26,396 nt of DNA. It comes from Actinobacteria bacterium UBA912. GTDB taxonomy: Bacteria > Actinomycetota > Coriobacteriia > Anaerosomatales > UBA912. Location of the stretch: assembly GCA_002293965.1 (NCBI GenBank), contig DBEG01000146.1, forward strand, positions 1 to 26,396, read 5' to 3'. Every line of letters starts with the position of its first letter. Position 1 is the first letter of the stretch. A model generated the notes under the pieces. The model saw only the letters and a program-made list of their open reading frames with translations. It searched no databases and was not told the DNA's origin. Positions 1 through 6,694 of the stretch are shown here, one piece after another. The translations under genes and the position numbers were made by a program.

Positions 1-358
1 CCGTACCGAGAGTAGCAATCGTGTGGTCGAGTCTTCCTGACAACGCACAGAGAACGGTTGCCGTTGTGAATCCCAAGGCAACTGCATGTTGGAGCGCGAT
101 ATCAAGGTCACTTTCGTCCTTATCAACCGGAAGAGCGATGATGTGGGATCCCACAGCCCTTGCCCACGACAGGCCCTCCGGTGAGGCGGAGTCGAAATCG
201 CCAACAGCATGCCCGGGAGCCCTGCCCAGGACCTTGCAGAGATCGACCCCCCCATCCACGGCGATGATGTTTTCAGCGGAGCGTATGATCGCACCATATA
301 TCTCAGGATCGGGACAAGGTGCAGCGGCTACCAAAAGGCAGCTAGTCCTGTCCACCAT
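1..358 (-). CDS. thiN: Thiamine pyrophosphokinase (thiamin diphosphokinase), 3' end cut off by the window
   Basis: Transfers pyrophosphate from ATP to thiamine, giving the cofactor thiamine diphosphate, in the cytosol. About 119 N-terminal residues are visible on the minus strand. They show the family's signature order: an AVDGG segment near residue 35, a GDFDS metal/ATP site near residue 53, KDESDLD near residue 79 and a GRLDH motif near residue 107. The usual length is about 210 residues, so roughly the C-terminal 90, which complete the thiamine pocket, lie outside the window. The ATG at 356-358 is preceded by an AGAGG-like ribosome site and sits 17 bases inside the end of thiT, which implies translational coupling. 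Salvage by ThiT and activation by this kinase form a complete import-and-charge unit. The motifs leave little doubt about the family. Confidence 0.9.
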   Translation of the reverse strand, partial: MVDRTSCLLVAAAPCPDPEIYGAIIRSAENIIAVDGGVDLCKVLGRAPGHAVGDFDSASPEGLSWARAVGSHIIALPVDKDESDLDIALQHAVALGFTTATVLCALSGRLDHTIATLGT

Positions 359-929
359 TGAGACCTCTCGCCCTGGATAGCGATACTGAATGCAATGCCG
401 GCAGAGTCAGAGCTGCAGCCGCAAATACGCCGATTGCAGAGACTGGAACGAACAAATTGTACAGCGCTGAATACAAGATCGCCGGCTGGCCAGCAGGTGC
501 GTACTGCGCAAAAAAAATGTAGCCGGACACAACGTGAGCGCAGTAGCGGAGCGCCGAGGAGAGAGCGACAGCGAGGAAGAGCAGTGCAAGACCTCTGATG
601 CTCCTGGAATTCGCTTCTGCGGTCCGCAGATAGACCGTACGGAATATTCCAGCGACCCCAACAGCTCCGAAGGCGATAACATAATCCAGAACCACCTGCA
701 AAGGATGGACGATCACAGGGTCGATCATCAATTCGATCAGCCCATATATCACGCCGGTCGTCACACCTGCGAACACTCCCCTTCGGAGTGCGATCACGAT
801 GATCGGCAACATCACGAGCGAGACGGTTCCACCGTATGGCATGCGCAACAAGGTCAGCGCATTGAGCACGACGGCTAAGGCAACACAAAGCGAAATCTCA
901 ACTAGAATTCTAGTCGGTATGGATTGCAT
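342..929 (-). CDS. thiT: ThiT, thiamine-binding membrane subunit of an ECF transporter
   Basis: Substrate-capture (S) component that binds thiamine in the membrane and works with the shared ECF ATPases and EcfT, which are not in this window. The 195 residues are almost all hydrophobic and fit six transmembrane helices. Family hallmarks are visible: YGLIELM, then HPLQVVLDY in the middle, then SGYIFFAQYAPAGQPA and LYSALYN, regions that hold the thiamine-contacting Glu, His, Trp/Tyr and Asn positions in characterised ThiT. An open frame continues upstream to 1181, but that part is a shadow of the preceding gene. The ATG at 929 follows an AGGAG site and gives the normal family length. The gene overlaps the downstream thiamine kinase by 17 bases. 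A large hairpin, but no TPP riboswitch signature, lies upstream. Confidence 0.93.
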   Translation of the reverse strand: MQSIPTRILVEISLCVALAVVLNALTLLRMPYGGTVSLVMLPIIVIALRRGVFAGVTTGVIYGLIELMIDPVIVHPLQVVLDYVIAFGAVGVAGIFRTVYLRTAEANSRSIRGLALLFLAVALSSALRYCAHVVSGYIFFAQYAPAGQPAILYSALYNLFVPVSAIGVFAAAALTLPALHSVSLSRARGLNGGQD

Positions 930-949
930 CACATCTCCTGCTGTAGGCC

Positions 950-1003
950 ACACACGGTCAGCACCTCTCGCCCATTCTAGCGCAACAGATGCTGACCGTG
1001 TGT
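950..1003 (-). promoter_or_regulatory. Perfect 14-bp inverted repeat in the thiT leader
   Basis: Arms ACACACGGTCAGCA (950-963) and TGCTGACCGTGTGT (990-1003) are exact reverse complements, separated by 26 bases. They lie between the sbtA stop and the thiT ribosome site. No U-rich tail follows on the minus strand, so this is not a textbook intrinsic terminator. It may shield or separate the two messages, or be an RNA stability or regulatory element. The loop contains TAGAAT, a possible -10 element, but no matching -35 was found. Confidence 0.65.
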
Positions 1004-1011
1004 CTAGGGGA

Positions 1012-2016
1012 TCACAGTCCGAATACGGCCTTGCCCATCGCGATGAATAGCGGGATTCCGATACCGATGGCAACCGGAGTTCCGATACCCGTCGAGCTAC
1101 CGATGTATGCTGATGGATTCGCCGAAGGGATACCGCTTCTGATCGTCGGTGGTCCCGATACATCGGAGTTCGATGCCGCAAGTATTGCCATCATGACCAC
1201 GCCTCCAGGTGAAAACCCGACGAGAATGTGAGCCACATATCCGAGACCGAACCCGAGAAGTCCGTTCAGCAAAGGAGCGAACAAGGCGTACAGCGCATAC
1301 CAATGGGCGACTTTGAACAGGTCTTTCAGGCTCGAGTAGGCGTCCATACCAAGTGTGAGCATGAGTACCGACAGGAAGCCCATGAACAACTGGTCGTAGA
1401 AACCTTCGAAGACCATTTGGGGCTGCGCGATAACCCCGATGGCGACACCAGCCAACAGAGTGGTCACAGCCATTCCTTGGAAGGTCTCCTTCGTTATCGC
1501 TCCGATGCCGATACCGCCCTGATCTCCCGACTTTTTCTTCAGGTACATGTTGGCAAGCAGAATAGCGGTGACAAGCGCAGGTGTGTCCATGAAGGGATAT
1601 AGCGCGGCGACCCATCCTTCGAAGGCTAGCCCCGCATCTTCCAGGGCGACGGTCCCGGCTATGAACGTACCCGATGAGACAGCACCGAACAAACCGGCTG
1701 TAGCAAATGCGTCGACGGCCCGGACACCCGGTAGCCGCTTCAATATCGCAGAGCCCACTACTACCACCACAACGCCGATCAACACGCAAAACAGCGCCGG
1801 CAACAGGATGTCGGTGATATCGGCGTTGCGCATCTCCATACCTGCTTTGAGGCCGATCCTCATCAACAGAACGAAGACTGTGAACTGGTAGATCGAATCC
1901 GGGATTCTAAGTTCACTCTTTATCGCGGCAACGATCATCCCCAGGATGAGGAATGACAAGGTCGGGGTTTGAAGCATCTCCAAGAATTTGGTCAAGAAGC
2001 CTAATACTACCTCCAT
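1012..2016 (-). CDS. sbtA: SbtA-family sodium-dependent bicarbonate transporter
   Basis: Predicted sodium-coupled uptake of bicarbonate across the cytoplasmic membrane. The 334 residues fit an inverted-repeat fold of about ten helices. The C-terminal block near residues 285-320 (SNSDVSGPPTIRSGIPSANP, then AYIGSSTGIGTPVAIGI) is the conserved signature of the SbtA family, covering the bicarbonate-binding residues seen in cyanobacterial SbtA. The ATG at 2016 follows a GAGAGAGAGG purine run. No SbtB-type PII regulator is adjacent, unlike in cyanobacteria. thiT follows after an 82-base gap with a large hairpin, and a divergent OFA transporter lies upstream. Outside cyanobacteria the substrate of these proteins has seldom been tested, so bicarbonate is the family inference rather than a certainty. 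Confidence 0.88.
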   Translation of the reverse strand: MEVVLGFLTKFLEMLQTPTLSFLILGMIVAAIKSELRIPDSIYQFTVFVLLMRIGLKAGMEMRNADITDILLPALFCVLIGVVVVVVGSAILKRLPGVRAVDAFATAGLFGAVSSGTFIAGTVALEDAGLAFEGWVAALYPFMDTPALVTAILLANMYLKKKSGDQGGIGIGAITKETFQGMAVTTLLAGVAIGVIAQPQMVFEGFYDQLFMGFLSVLMLTLGMDAYSSLKDLFKVAHWYALYALFAPLLNGLLGFGLGYVAHILVGFSPGGVVMMAILAASNSDVSGPPTIRSGIPSANPSAYIGSSTGIGTPVAIGIGIPLFIAMGKAVFGL

Positions 2017-2127
2017 GAACCCTCTCTCTCTGTTTGAAACGATGCAGCATGCGCCTAAGCATCCTCAACGAGCACGCCGTGAATCCGTCGACAAGCAATT
2101 TGCGCTGACAGCAAGCCCATCAGCATC

Positions 2128-2150
2128 GATAGTGAGACATTAGCACTATC
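2128..2150. promoter_or_regulatory. Operator-like palindrome GATAGTG-N9-CACTATC
   Basis: An exact 7-bp inverted repeat with a 9-base spacer, centred at 2139, about 112 bases from sbtA and 245 from the OFA gene. Its size and symmetry fit a dimeric repressor or activator site. It ends two bases before a second palindromic block. A short cruciform is the alternative. No regulator gene is adjacent. Confidence 0.45.
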
Positions 2151-2151
2151 T

Positions 2152-2174
2152 GATAAAGGGAGAGTTTATCCCTT
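2152..2174. promoter_or_regulatory. Overlapping palindromes around GATAAA-N7-TTTATC
   Basis: GATAAA (2152-2157) pairs with TTTATC (2165-2170), and the shifted pair AAGGG (2156-2160)/CCCTT (2170-2174) overlaps it. The first is centred at 2161, 22 bases (about two helical turns) from the centre of the neighbouring 7-bp palindrome. That spacing suits two dimers bound on one DNA face. This is inference from symmetry only. Confidence 0.35.
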
Positions 2175-2185
2175 AGTGTGAGCGG

Positions 2186-2329
2186 ATGACAATCGTCGGT
2201 GAACGGCACGATGCCTACCGCTCTCCACAGAAACGGCCGGAAGTCACGGATATCCTCCCGTTTGCCGACAAGCATGGTCCGTGGGCGGCATGTTCGTTCC
2301 GCATCCGCTTGTACTCCGCCAATCTTTGA
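2186..2329 (+). CDS. Possible 47-residue small protein of unknown function
   Basis: An ATG at 2186 opens a frame of 47 codons ending with TGA at 2327-2329. It would encode a basic peptide beginning MTIVGERHDAYRS and ending RIRLYSANL. About two thirds of its third codon positions are G or C, similar to genuine genes here, and an in-frame TAG just upstream fixes the start. The ribosome site is poor: GAG only three bases before the ATG. I do not recognise the sequence. It could be a real small protein, a leader for the OFA gene, a decayed remnant of a longer gene, or chance. Its stop codon overlaps the tentative -35 element of the downstream gene. Confidence 0.22.
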   Translation: MTIVGERHDAYRSPQKRPEVTDILPFADKHGPWAACSFRIRLYSANL

Positions 2330-2368
2330 CGTACGAACTGCTGTCATGCAGATTGCCTGTGATTTTCG

Positions 2369-2375
2369 AAGGGAG
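2369..2375 (+). promoter_or_regulatory. Ribosome binding site deciding the OFA transporter start
   Basis: AAGGGAG ends eight bases before ATG 2384. An in-frame GTG at 2375 overlaps this site and so is an unlikely start. Confidence 0.7.
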
Positions 2376-2383
2376 TGATTCAG

Positions 2384-3646
2384 ATGTCGAGTACGGTTGT
2401 CGCAACCAGTCCACCGACCTACGTGGTATCACGGTGGAGCATACCCATAGCGGGGATGTTGTTGACCCTCATGGGTGGCATCGCCTATGCATGGGGTGTG
2501 TTCATTGTTCCACTGGAGACAACATTCGGATGGACCAGAGCTCAAGCCGCACTACCTGTCTCAGTGTATCTTGCTGTTTTCAGCGTTTCGATGATCTTCG
2601 GAGGCATGTTACAAGATAGATACGGCCCCCGTTTGGTCGCAACCGCAGGCGGAATACTGTTTCTCCTGGGATACCTCGGAGCAACCCAGATCGAGCGCTT
2701 CGGCGAGGTGTGGTGGCTCTTGGTCACTTACGGTGCCATCGGTGGACTCGGATGCGGCCTCTCCTATTGTGTGGCCGTACCCACGATACGAAAGTGGTTC
2801 CCAGACAGGGTCGGCTTCGCTATCACGGTGGGACTCATTGGATTCGGGATCGCATCTGCGGTATTCGCTCCGGGAATCACTCGCCTGATAGCCACCGTAG
2901 GAATACCGACGACCTTCTTGATACTCGGTGTGATCACAAGCTTGATAACCTTTTTCGCGGCATGGGTCATGAGACTCCCAGCCCCAGGCTGGTCGCCACC
3001 GAATTGGGATCCGTCGACCACCACAAATGGAGTGGCCATGCTGGCCCCGCGTTCCGAGGCAACCTTCGGCGAGGCACTCAAGACCCCGAAGTTCTACCTG
3101 ATATGGATTGGATTTCTGCTGATCATTTTTGGTGGGCTCATGGCGATGACTCATGTTGCGCCATATGGAGTGTCGATCCTTGGTCTCGAAAAGCCTGCTG
3201 CTGCGTTGGCAATGACATTCTTCGGACTAGCCAATGGCTTCGGTAGACCGCTTGCCGGTTACCTCGCCGAGAAGATCGGTCCCGTGAATGTGATGCTAGG
3301 GACTTACGTGGTCACTGCTGCGACGTATTTCGCTTTCAACTCCGTGGCCACGACAACGACTGCCCTGTATGCGAGTGCATTCGTCCTCGGCCTAGGGTTC
3401 GCTGTGACCCTTGGGTTGTTCCCGGTGCTGACCACGGTCTCTTTCGGGGTGAAGAACCTCGGAGCGATCTACGGCGGCATCTTCACCGCCTTCGGCGTAT
3501 CGGCCTTCTTCGGGCCTCAGGTTGGCGCTTTGCTCTACGATCGAACGGGTTCTTATGATGTTCCGTTCGCCGTCGCCGGTGCGTTCACCCTCCTGGGATG
3601 GGCGCTGTGTCTGGTTGCCTACAAGTTGAAGTACAAGCTGCCGTAA
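2384..3646 (+). CDS. OFA-family (oxalate/formate antiporter-like) MFS transporter
   Basis: A twelve-helix secondary transporter of the cytoplasmic membrane. The 420-residue protein opens with a first helix containing GGIAYAWGVFIVPLE. It has the MFS motif-A loop GGMLQDRYGPR between helices 2 and 3, and the OFA-type stretch GLGCGLSYCVAVPTIRKWFP near residues 121-140. The second half repeats the pattern, with FGRPLAGYLAEKIGP as the equivalent loop. The OFA family exchanges small carboxylates such as oxalate and formate, but many members have other anionic substrates, so the cargo is uncertain. It is the only confidently assigned plus-strand gene. It is divergent from sbtA and convergent with the glycosyltransferase, ending before a strong hairpin. 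Start chosen at ATG 2384 from the ribosome site. Confidence 0.88.
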   Translation: MSSTVVATSPPTYVVSRWSIPIAGMLLTLMGGIAYAWGVFIVPLETTFGWTRAQAALPVSVYLAVFSVSMIFGGMLQDRYGPRLVATAGGILFLLGYLGATQIERFGEVWWLLVTYGAIGGLGCGLSYCVAVPTIRKWFPDRVGFAITVGLIGFGIASAVFAPGITRLIATVGIPTTFLILGVITSLITFFAAWVMRLPAPGWSPPNWDPSTTTNGVAMLAPRSEATFGEALKTPKFYLIWIGFLLIIFGGLMAMTHVAPYGVSILGLEKPAAALAMTFFGLANGFGRPLAGYLAEKIGPVNVMLGTYVVTAATYFAFNSVATTTTALYASAFVLGLGFAVTLGLFPVLTTVSFGVKNLGAIYGGIFTAFGVSAFFGPQVGALLYDRTGSYDVPFAVAGAFTLLGWALCLVAYKLKYKLP

Positions 3647-3678
3647 GGTCAGATGACACCCGAAGTCTACTTGATTCT

Positions 3679-3714
3679 TTGTGAGACCCCGTTCGAGCGA
3701 GCGGGGTCTCACAA
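3679..3714. terminator. Strong hairpin between convergent genes, terminator-like but without a U tract
   Basis: Arms TTGTGAGACCCCG (3679-3691) and CGGGGTCTCACAA (3702-3714) are perfectly complementary over 13 bp with a 10-base loop. The element lies 32 bases past the OFA stop and 52 bases past the glycosyltransferase stop, where a bidirectional terminator is expected. Neither strand shows the usual run of Ts after the stem. Confidence 0.7.
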
Positions 3715-3766
3715 CGTATAGTTGGCGTCGTCAATCGATCAAGAATACCGATTCGGGAAACCTAGC

Positions 3767-5128
3767 CTACTTGGTACCCCACGACTTGCGGAAGTGGAGT
3801 ATCTCAGCGAAGTACCCCGCGACACTGGCCGGAGTCATGACCGCCTGATAAGTGAGGACGTAGAGGAAGAATCCGATGAGATTATTGCGAACACGAAGTC
3901 CACGCTTCTTGAAAATCTTCCGTTGCCGAGAGTACATCAACATATTGATAGCCAATGCGAATGGTAACAATAGAAGTGTAATCAGTCCGGCCACCGCATA
4001 GTGCTGGAAGAATATGGCGGCTATAACGCCGGGGATGAAGACGAACAGATAGACTACGTCCAGATATGGGAACAGGACATTGTACCAAATGAATGGCGTG
4101 TTCATCCGAACTCTGGTGATTACCTGAGGATACGTTCTGAATGCTTCGATAAGACCCCGCGCCCATCGCCGACGTTGTCGGAAGAATTGTTGATATGTTG
4201 TGGGAACATTTGTGAAGACTATCGCGTTCTCGCAATAACCAACCCTGTAGCCCATCGCCCTCAATCCCCAGGTGAGCACGATGTCTTCCCCAATCGTATC
4301 TTTCCAGCCACCAATCGCTTCGAGTGCGGACTTCTGAAAGACCGAATAAGCACCTTGAGCCACCAGAGTTCCCTGATACAAGGATTGAATGCGTTTGACA
4401 ACAGCGATTCCATGGAAATAGTCCCACTCCTGAAGACGGGTCATCACTGAGTGTCTCGAGTTCCTAACCAAAACAGACCCTGCCACCGCCGCAGTGTTGG
4501 ACGGACCAGAGACTATGTTCGTCACCAAGAATCTCAGGCTGTCCTCGTACATCAAGCAATCGGCATCGAGAGTGACTACGTATTCATGTGAGCACTCGGG
4601 CAGCCCCGCGTTCAGGGCCATAGCCTTGCCCTGATTCGTCGCCAGATCGACCAACCGGAACTGCCGAGTGTCCGATGAGTACTTTGCGGCGAAATCGCTA
4701 ACGACCTGTGCGGTGTCGTCTGTGGATCCGTCGTTGACGATAATGGTCTCTACTCGGCAGGGAATCTGCTGTTCGAGAACTGACTCCAGGGTCTTGCGAA
4801 TGAAGTCAGCCTCATTGTAGGCAGCGATGAGGATGGATACATCGGGTAGTCGGTCAACTTGCGGGTATTGGGGCCGATTGTCGACCAGCAGACCGATGAC
4901 AATGAATACATTGGCGATGCCAGGCACAAAGGCGAGTGCCGTTACAATCACCCAAGCGAGCCAAACAGGGACTATGGTGGTGAGATCGTCGATCCAAGCA
5001 TGAGCTACGATGACGCTGATCGCGAGCCAGCATACGGCGAGAATTAGCGAGACCGTCATTTTGGCGGCTACAGGCCAATACGTGCTTCCGCCTTGAACTC
5101 TGGCTGTACTCTCCCATTTGCGAAACAT
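3767..5128 (-). CDS. Processive GT2 membrane glycosyltransferase, PgaC/IcaA-like
   Basis: Predicted to polymerise an activated sugar into an exopolysaccharide and thread it through the membrane; poly-beta-1,6-N-acetylglucosamine is the product of the best known relatives. The 453 residues show two N-terminal helices (about 23-78), a GT-A domain beginning VSILIAAYNEADF (about 97) and the nucleotide-sugar site VNDGSTDDTA. They also show the metal-binding DADC, a GEDIVLTWG acceptor motif, QRRRWARG (the QxxRW motif of processive enzymes) and about four C-terminal helices. ATG 5128 was chosen because GAGGGGGG lies five bases upstream; an in-frame ATG at 5164 has no such site. No deacetylase or export partner is adjacent. 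The gene follows tRNA-Ala by 66 bases without a visible terminator, so it may be read from the tRNA promoter. The polymer is unproven; hyaluronan, cellulose or mannan chemistry would use the same motifs. Confidence 0.85.
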   Translation of the reverse strand: MFRKWESTARVQGGSTYWPVAAKMTVSLILAVCWLAISVIVAHAWIDDLTTIVPVWLAWVIVTALAFVPGIANVFIVIGLLVDNRPQYPQVDRLPDVSILIAAYNEADFIRKTLESVLEQQIPCRVETIIVNDGSTDDTAQVVSDFAAKYSSDTRQFRLVDLATNQGKAMALNAGLPECSHEYVVTLDADCLMYEDSLRFLVTNIVSGPSNTAAVAGSVLVRNSRHSVMTRLQEWDYFHGIAVVKRIQSLYQGTLVAQGAYSVFQKSALEAIGGWKDTIGEDIVLTWGLRAMGYRVGYCENAIVFTNVPTTYQQFFRQRRRWARGLIEAFRTYPQVITRVRMNTPFIWYNVLFPYLDVVYLFVFIPGVIAAIFFQHYAVAGLITLLLLPFALAINMLMYSRQRKIFKKRGLRVRNNLIGFFLYVLTYQAVMTPASVAGYFAEILHFRKSWGTK

Positions 5129-5133
5129 CGGTG

Positions 5134-5141
5134 CCCCCCTC
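5134..5141 (-). promoter_or_regulatory. Ribosome binding site deciding the glycosyltransferase start
   Basis: GAGGGGGG (reading the minus strand) ends five bases before ATG 5128 and favours it over the upstream in-frame ATG at 5164. Confidence 0.7.
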
Positions 5142-5194
5142 GATGGTGACCCGCTCAGGGCCATCTGTAGCTAGCAAACCCCCTGTGCAGTATT

Positions 5195-5270
5195 TGGTGG
5201 AGCCTAGGGGGATCGAACCCCTGACCTCTTGGCTGCCAGCCAAGCGCTCTCCCAGCTGAGCTAAGGCCCC
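5195..5270 (-). tRNA. tRNA-Ala (anticodon GGC)
   Basis: A complete 76-base cloverleaf with the CCA end encoded. The acceptor stem GGGGCCT pairs with AGGCTCC and contains the G3:U70 wobble that specifies alanine. The D arm contains AGCTCAGCTGGGAGAGC. The anticodon stem CTTGG/CCAAG encloses CTGGCAG with anticodon GGC. The T arm is CAGGGGTTCGATCCCCCT. It has its own promoter 25 bases upstream and no clear terminator before the glycosyltransferase gene. Confidence 0.98.
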
Positions 5271-5294
5271 GTAACCCAAAAAGCAACGTTGGCT

Positions 5295-5322
5295 AGTATA
5301 CCAAGGTTTATCGGAAGGTCAA
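5295..5322 (-). promoter_or_regulatory. Sigma70-type promoter for tRNA-Ala
   Basis: On the minus strand, TTGACC (5317-5322) and TATACT (5295-5300) are separated by 16 bases. The -10 element ends 24 bases before the tRNA, placing a start site close to the expected short 5' leader. Both boxes match the consensus at five of six positions. It is the best promoter in the window. Confidence 0.82.
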
Positions 5323-5373
5323 ATCTTACATGGATATGGTTGTCGGTCAGATAGAATCGGTTCGCCTGATCGG

Positions 5374-6309
5374 CTACTCCGACTGCTTGAGCATCGCGAC
5401 ACTGGGCCCCTCGATGCTTGGTTGGTGGATGACCTCCCCTTTTCGCAGCTTAGCGATAGATAGGAACTCCGAGGAGATCATACCTAGAAGAATCAGCCCA
5501 GCGCCGATGATGCCGATGCCGGTGAACGTGTCACCGGCAAACCAGCCGAAAAGACCACCAAGAGCAGGTTCGCAGATCAAGATGAGGGCCGTTCGCGCAG
5601 GCGATATATGCCGCTGGGCGTATGTCTGTACAGCGAATGCCACCGCTGAGGCCAGAATGCCAGTGAACAGGATGGCCACCCAGACAGACGTGCCACTCGG
5701 AATCGAGATAGGATCGATTGCGAGAGCCAGTCCGGAACATACTGTGGCAGTAGTCACCAACTGGACGAACGTAAGGGGTGCAACCTCGTGACGCCGACCG
5801 AGACCACCCAGAACTATCATGTGACCGGAGTAGGCGAATGCCGAAAGCAGCACTCGTGTGTCACCCTGACCCCACTGACCTGCGCTGCCACCCGATAGAA
5901 GCCATAGTCCTGCGACAGCGAGCAAAGCCCCCGCAATTACCATGGCACCTGGAATCTTGCGCAGAATGAGCGCCTGCAGTACCGGAGTGATGACCACGAA
6001 CATCCCAGTGATGAATGCTGCCCTACTAGCCGTGGTCTGCTCTAGGCCCCACGTCTGGAAAATGAATCCCAAGCACAAGAATATGCCAGCAAGAACACCC
6101 ACGCCCAACGTATCGCGCCTCAAGGCCGTTATGGCTTTCGGGAATATCAGCACGAAGACAACTACGGCGATCCAAAATCTCCATCCGAGGAAGGAGAACG
6201 TCGGGTATGACGCAATGGCATCTTTTACCATGACGAAGGTGCCAGCCCAGATGGCAGCCACTGCGATCAGGGCGACGGTCGGGATGATTCGTGGCTGCGC
6301 CAGTGTCAC
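5374..6309 (-). CDS. EamA/DMT-superfamily transporter
   Basis: An integral membrane permease, probably an exporter of an amino acid or other metabolite. The 311 residues contain ten hydrophobic helices in two homologous EamA halves. The first begins VALIAVAAIWAGTFVMVKDAI and has the conserved ALRR loop; the second ends with the EPALGGLFGWFAGDTF segment typical of the family. A short hydrophilic C-terminal tail follows. The start is a GTG at 6309 overlapping the rsfS stop by four bases (GTGA) with no good ribosome site, which suggests translation by coupling to rsfS. It is the last gene of the obg-proBA-nadD operon. The substrate cannot be read from the sequence. Confidence 0.87.
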   Translation of the reverse strand: MTLAQPRIIPTVALIAVAAIWAGTFVMVKDAIASYPTFSFLGWRFWIAVVVFVLIFPKAITALRRDTLGVGVLAGIFLCLGFIFQTWGLEQTTASRAAFITGMFVVITPVLQALILRKIPGAMVIAGALLAVAGLWLLSGGSAGQWGQGDTRVLLSAFAYSGHMIVLGGLGRRHEVAPLTFVQLVTTATVCSGLALAIDPISIPSGTSVWVAILFTGILASAVAFAVQTYAQRHISPARTALILICEPALGGLFGWFAGDTFTGIGIIGAGLILLGMISSEFLSIAKLRKGEVIHQPSIEGPSVAMLKQSE

Positions 6310-6683
6310 AGGTCGATTTGTTCGACGGCGCGGGTACTTTCAGGAACCTCGACCGTCTCGGCGTCGCTCCACAGTTTCTCTAGGCGATAGAACTCACGTT
6401 CATCAGGCTGGAAGATATGCACCACAACATCGGCGAAGTCCAGGAGGATCCATCTCCCTTCTGCTTCGCCTTCCCTGCCGATGGGCTTCATGCGTACCTC
6501 AGCGAGCAGAACCTTCTCGATTTCCTCGGCAATCACTTTGACTTGGCGATCATTGCGTCCGGTGCAGATCACGAAGTAGTCGGTGATCACGAGTTGTTCG
6601 GCTACACGCATCACCACGATGTCTTCGGCCTTCTTTTCTCCTGCGGCCTGTGCAGCGAGTATGGCGATCTCTCTTGTGTCCAG
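6306..6683 (-). CDS. rsfS: Ribosomal silencing factor RsfS, apparent CTG start
   Basis: Binds ribosomal protein L14 and blocks joining of the subunits when nutrients are short. The core VMRVAEQLVITDYFVICTG, the RNDRQV segment, IGREGEAEGRWILLDFADVVVHIF and the downstream REFYRLEKLWSDAE are the family signature. An ATG/GTG-only reading starts at 6617 and would delete the first conserved helix (REIAILAAQAAGEKKAED). That helix is encoded in frame back to a TAG at 6693-6695 with no ATG, GTG or TTG in between. A CTG at 6681-6683 lies six bases after AGGAG and gives 125 residues, the normal family length. I therefore take CTG as the start. The gene lies 62 bases after the LytR-like gene and overlaps eamA by four bases. 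Confidence 0.92.
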   Translation of the reverse strand: MDTREIAILAAQAAGEKKAEDIVVMRVAEQLVITDYFVICTGRNDRQVKVIAEEIEKVLLAEVRMKPIGREGEAEGRWILLDFADVVVHIFQPDEREFYRLEKLWSDAETVEVPESTRAVEQIDL

Positions 6684-6689
6684 TTGTTG

Positions 6690-6694
6690 CTCCT
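6690..6694 (-). promoter_or_regulatory. Ribosome binding site pointing to the CTG start of rsfS
   Basis: AGGAG, followed by CAACAA and then CTG. Its spacing is ideal for CTG 6683 and far too long for the GTG at 6617. It lies just after the in-frame TAG (6693-6695, partly overlapping), so no longer N-terminus is possible. Confidence 0.75.

Larger units (their letters stand above)
2017..2383. promoter_or_regulatory. 367-bp divergent control region between sbtA and the OFA transporter gene
   Basis: This region separates two transporter genes transcribed away from each other. It holds two close palindromes (2128-2150 and 2152-2174) and a TTGACG at 2326-2331 with a weak CAGATT 17 bases downstream, a tentative promoter for the plus-strand gene. 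It also holds a 47-codon open frame at 2186-2329. No strong sigma70 promoter for sbtA was found. No RNA gene or riboswitch motif was recognised. Confidence 0.5.

Noticed and set aside
21..380. 119-residue plus-strand frame at the left edge
   Set aside because: It is antisense to clear thiamine pyrophosphokinase motifs on the minus strand.
930..1011. TPP riboswitch upstream of thiT
   Set aside because: I looked for the CTGAGA and conserved ACC/GAUC-like segments on the minus strand and did not find them in the 82-base gap.
930..1181. Longer N-terminus for ThiT (open frame back to 1181)
   Set aside because: This part lies inside sbtA, is arginine-rich and non-membrane in character, and the AGGAG-led ATG at 929 gives the normal family length.
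2120..2347. 75-residue minus-strand frame in the divergent region
   Set aside because: It has no ribosome site or recognisable motif and runs through the palindromic control elements.
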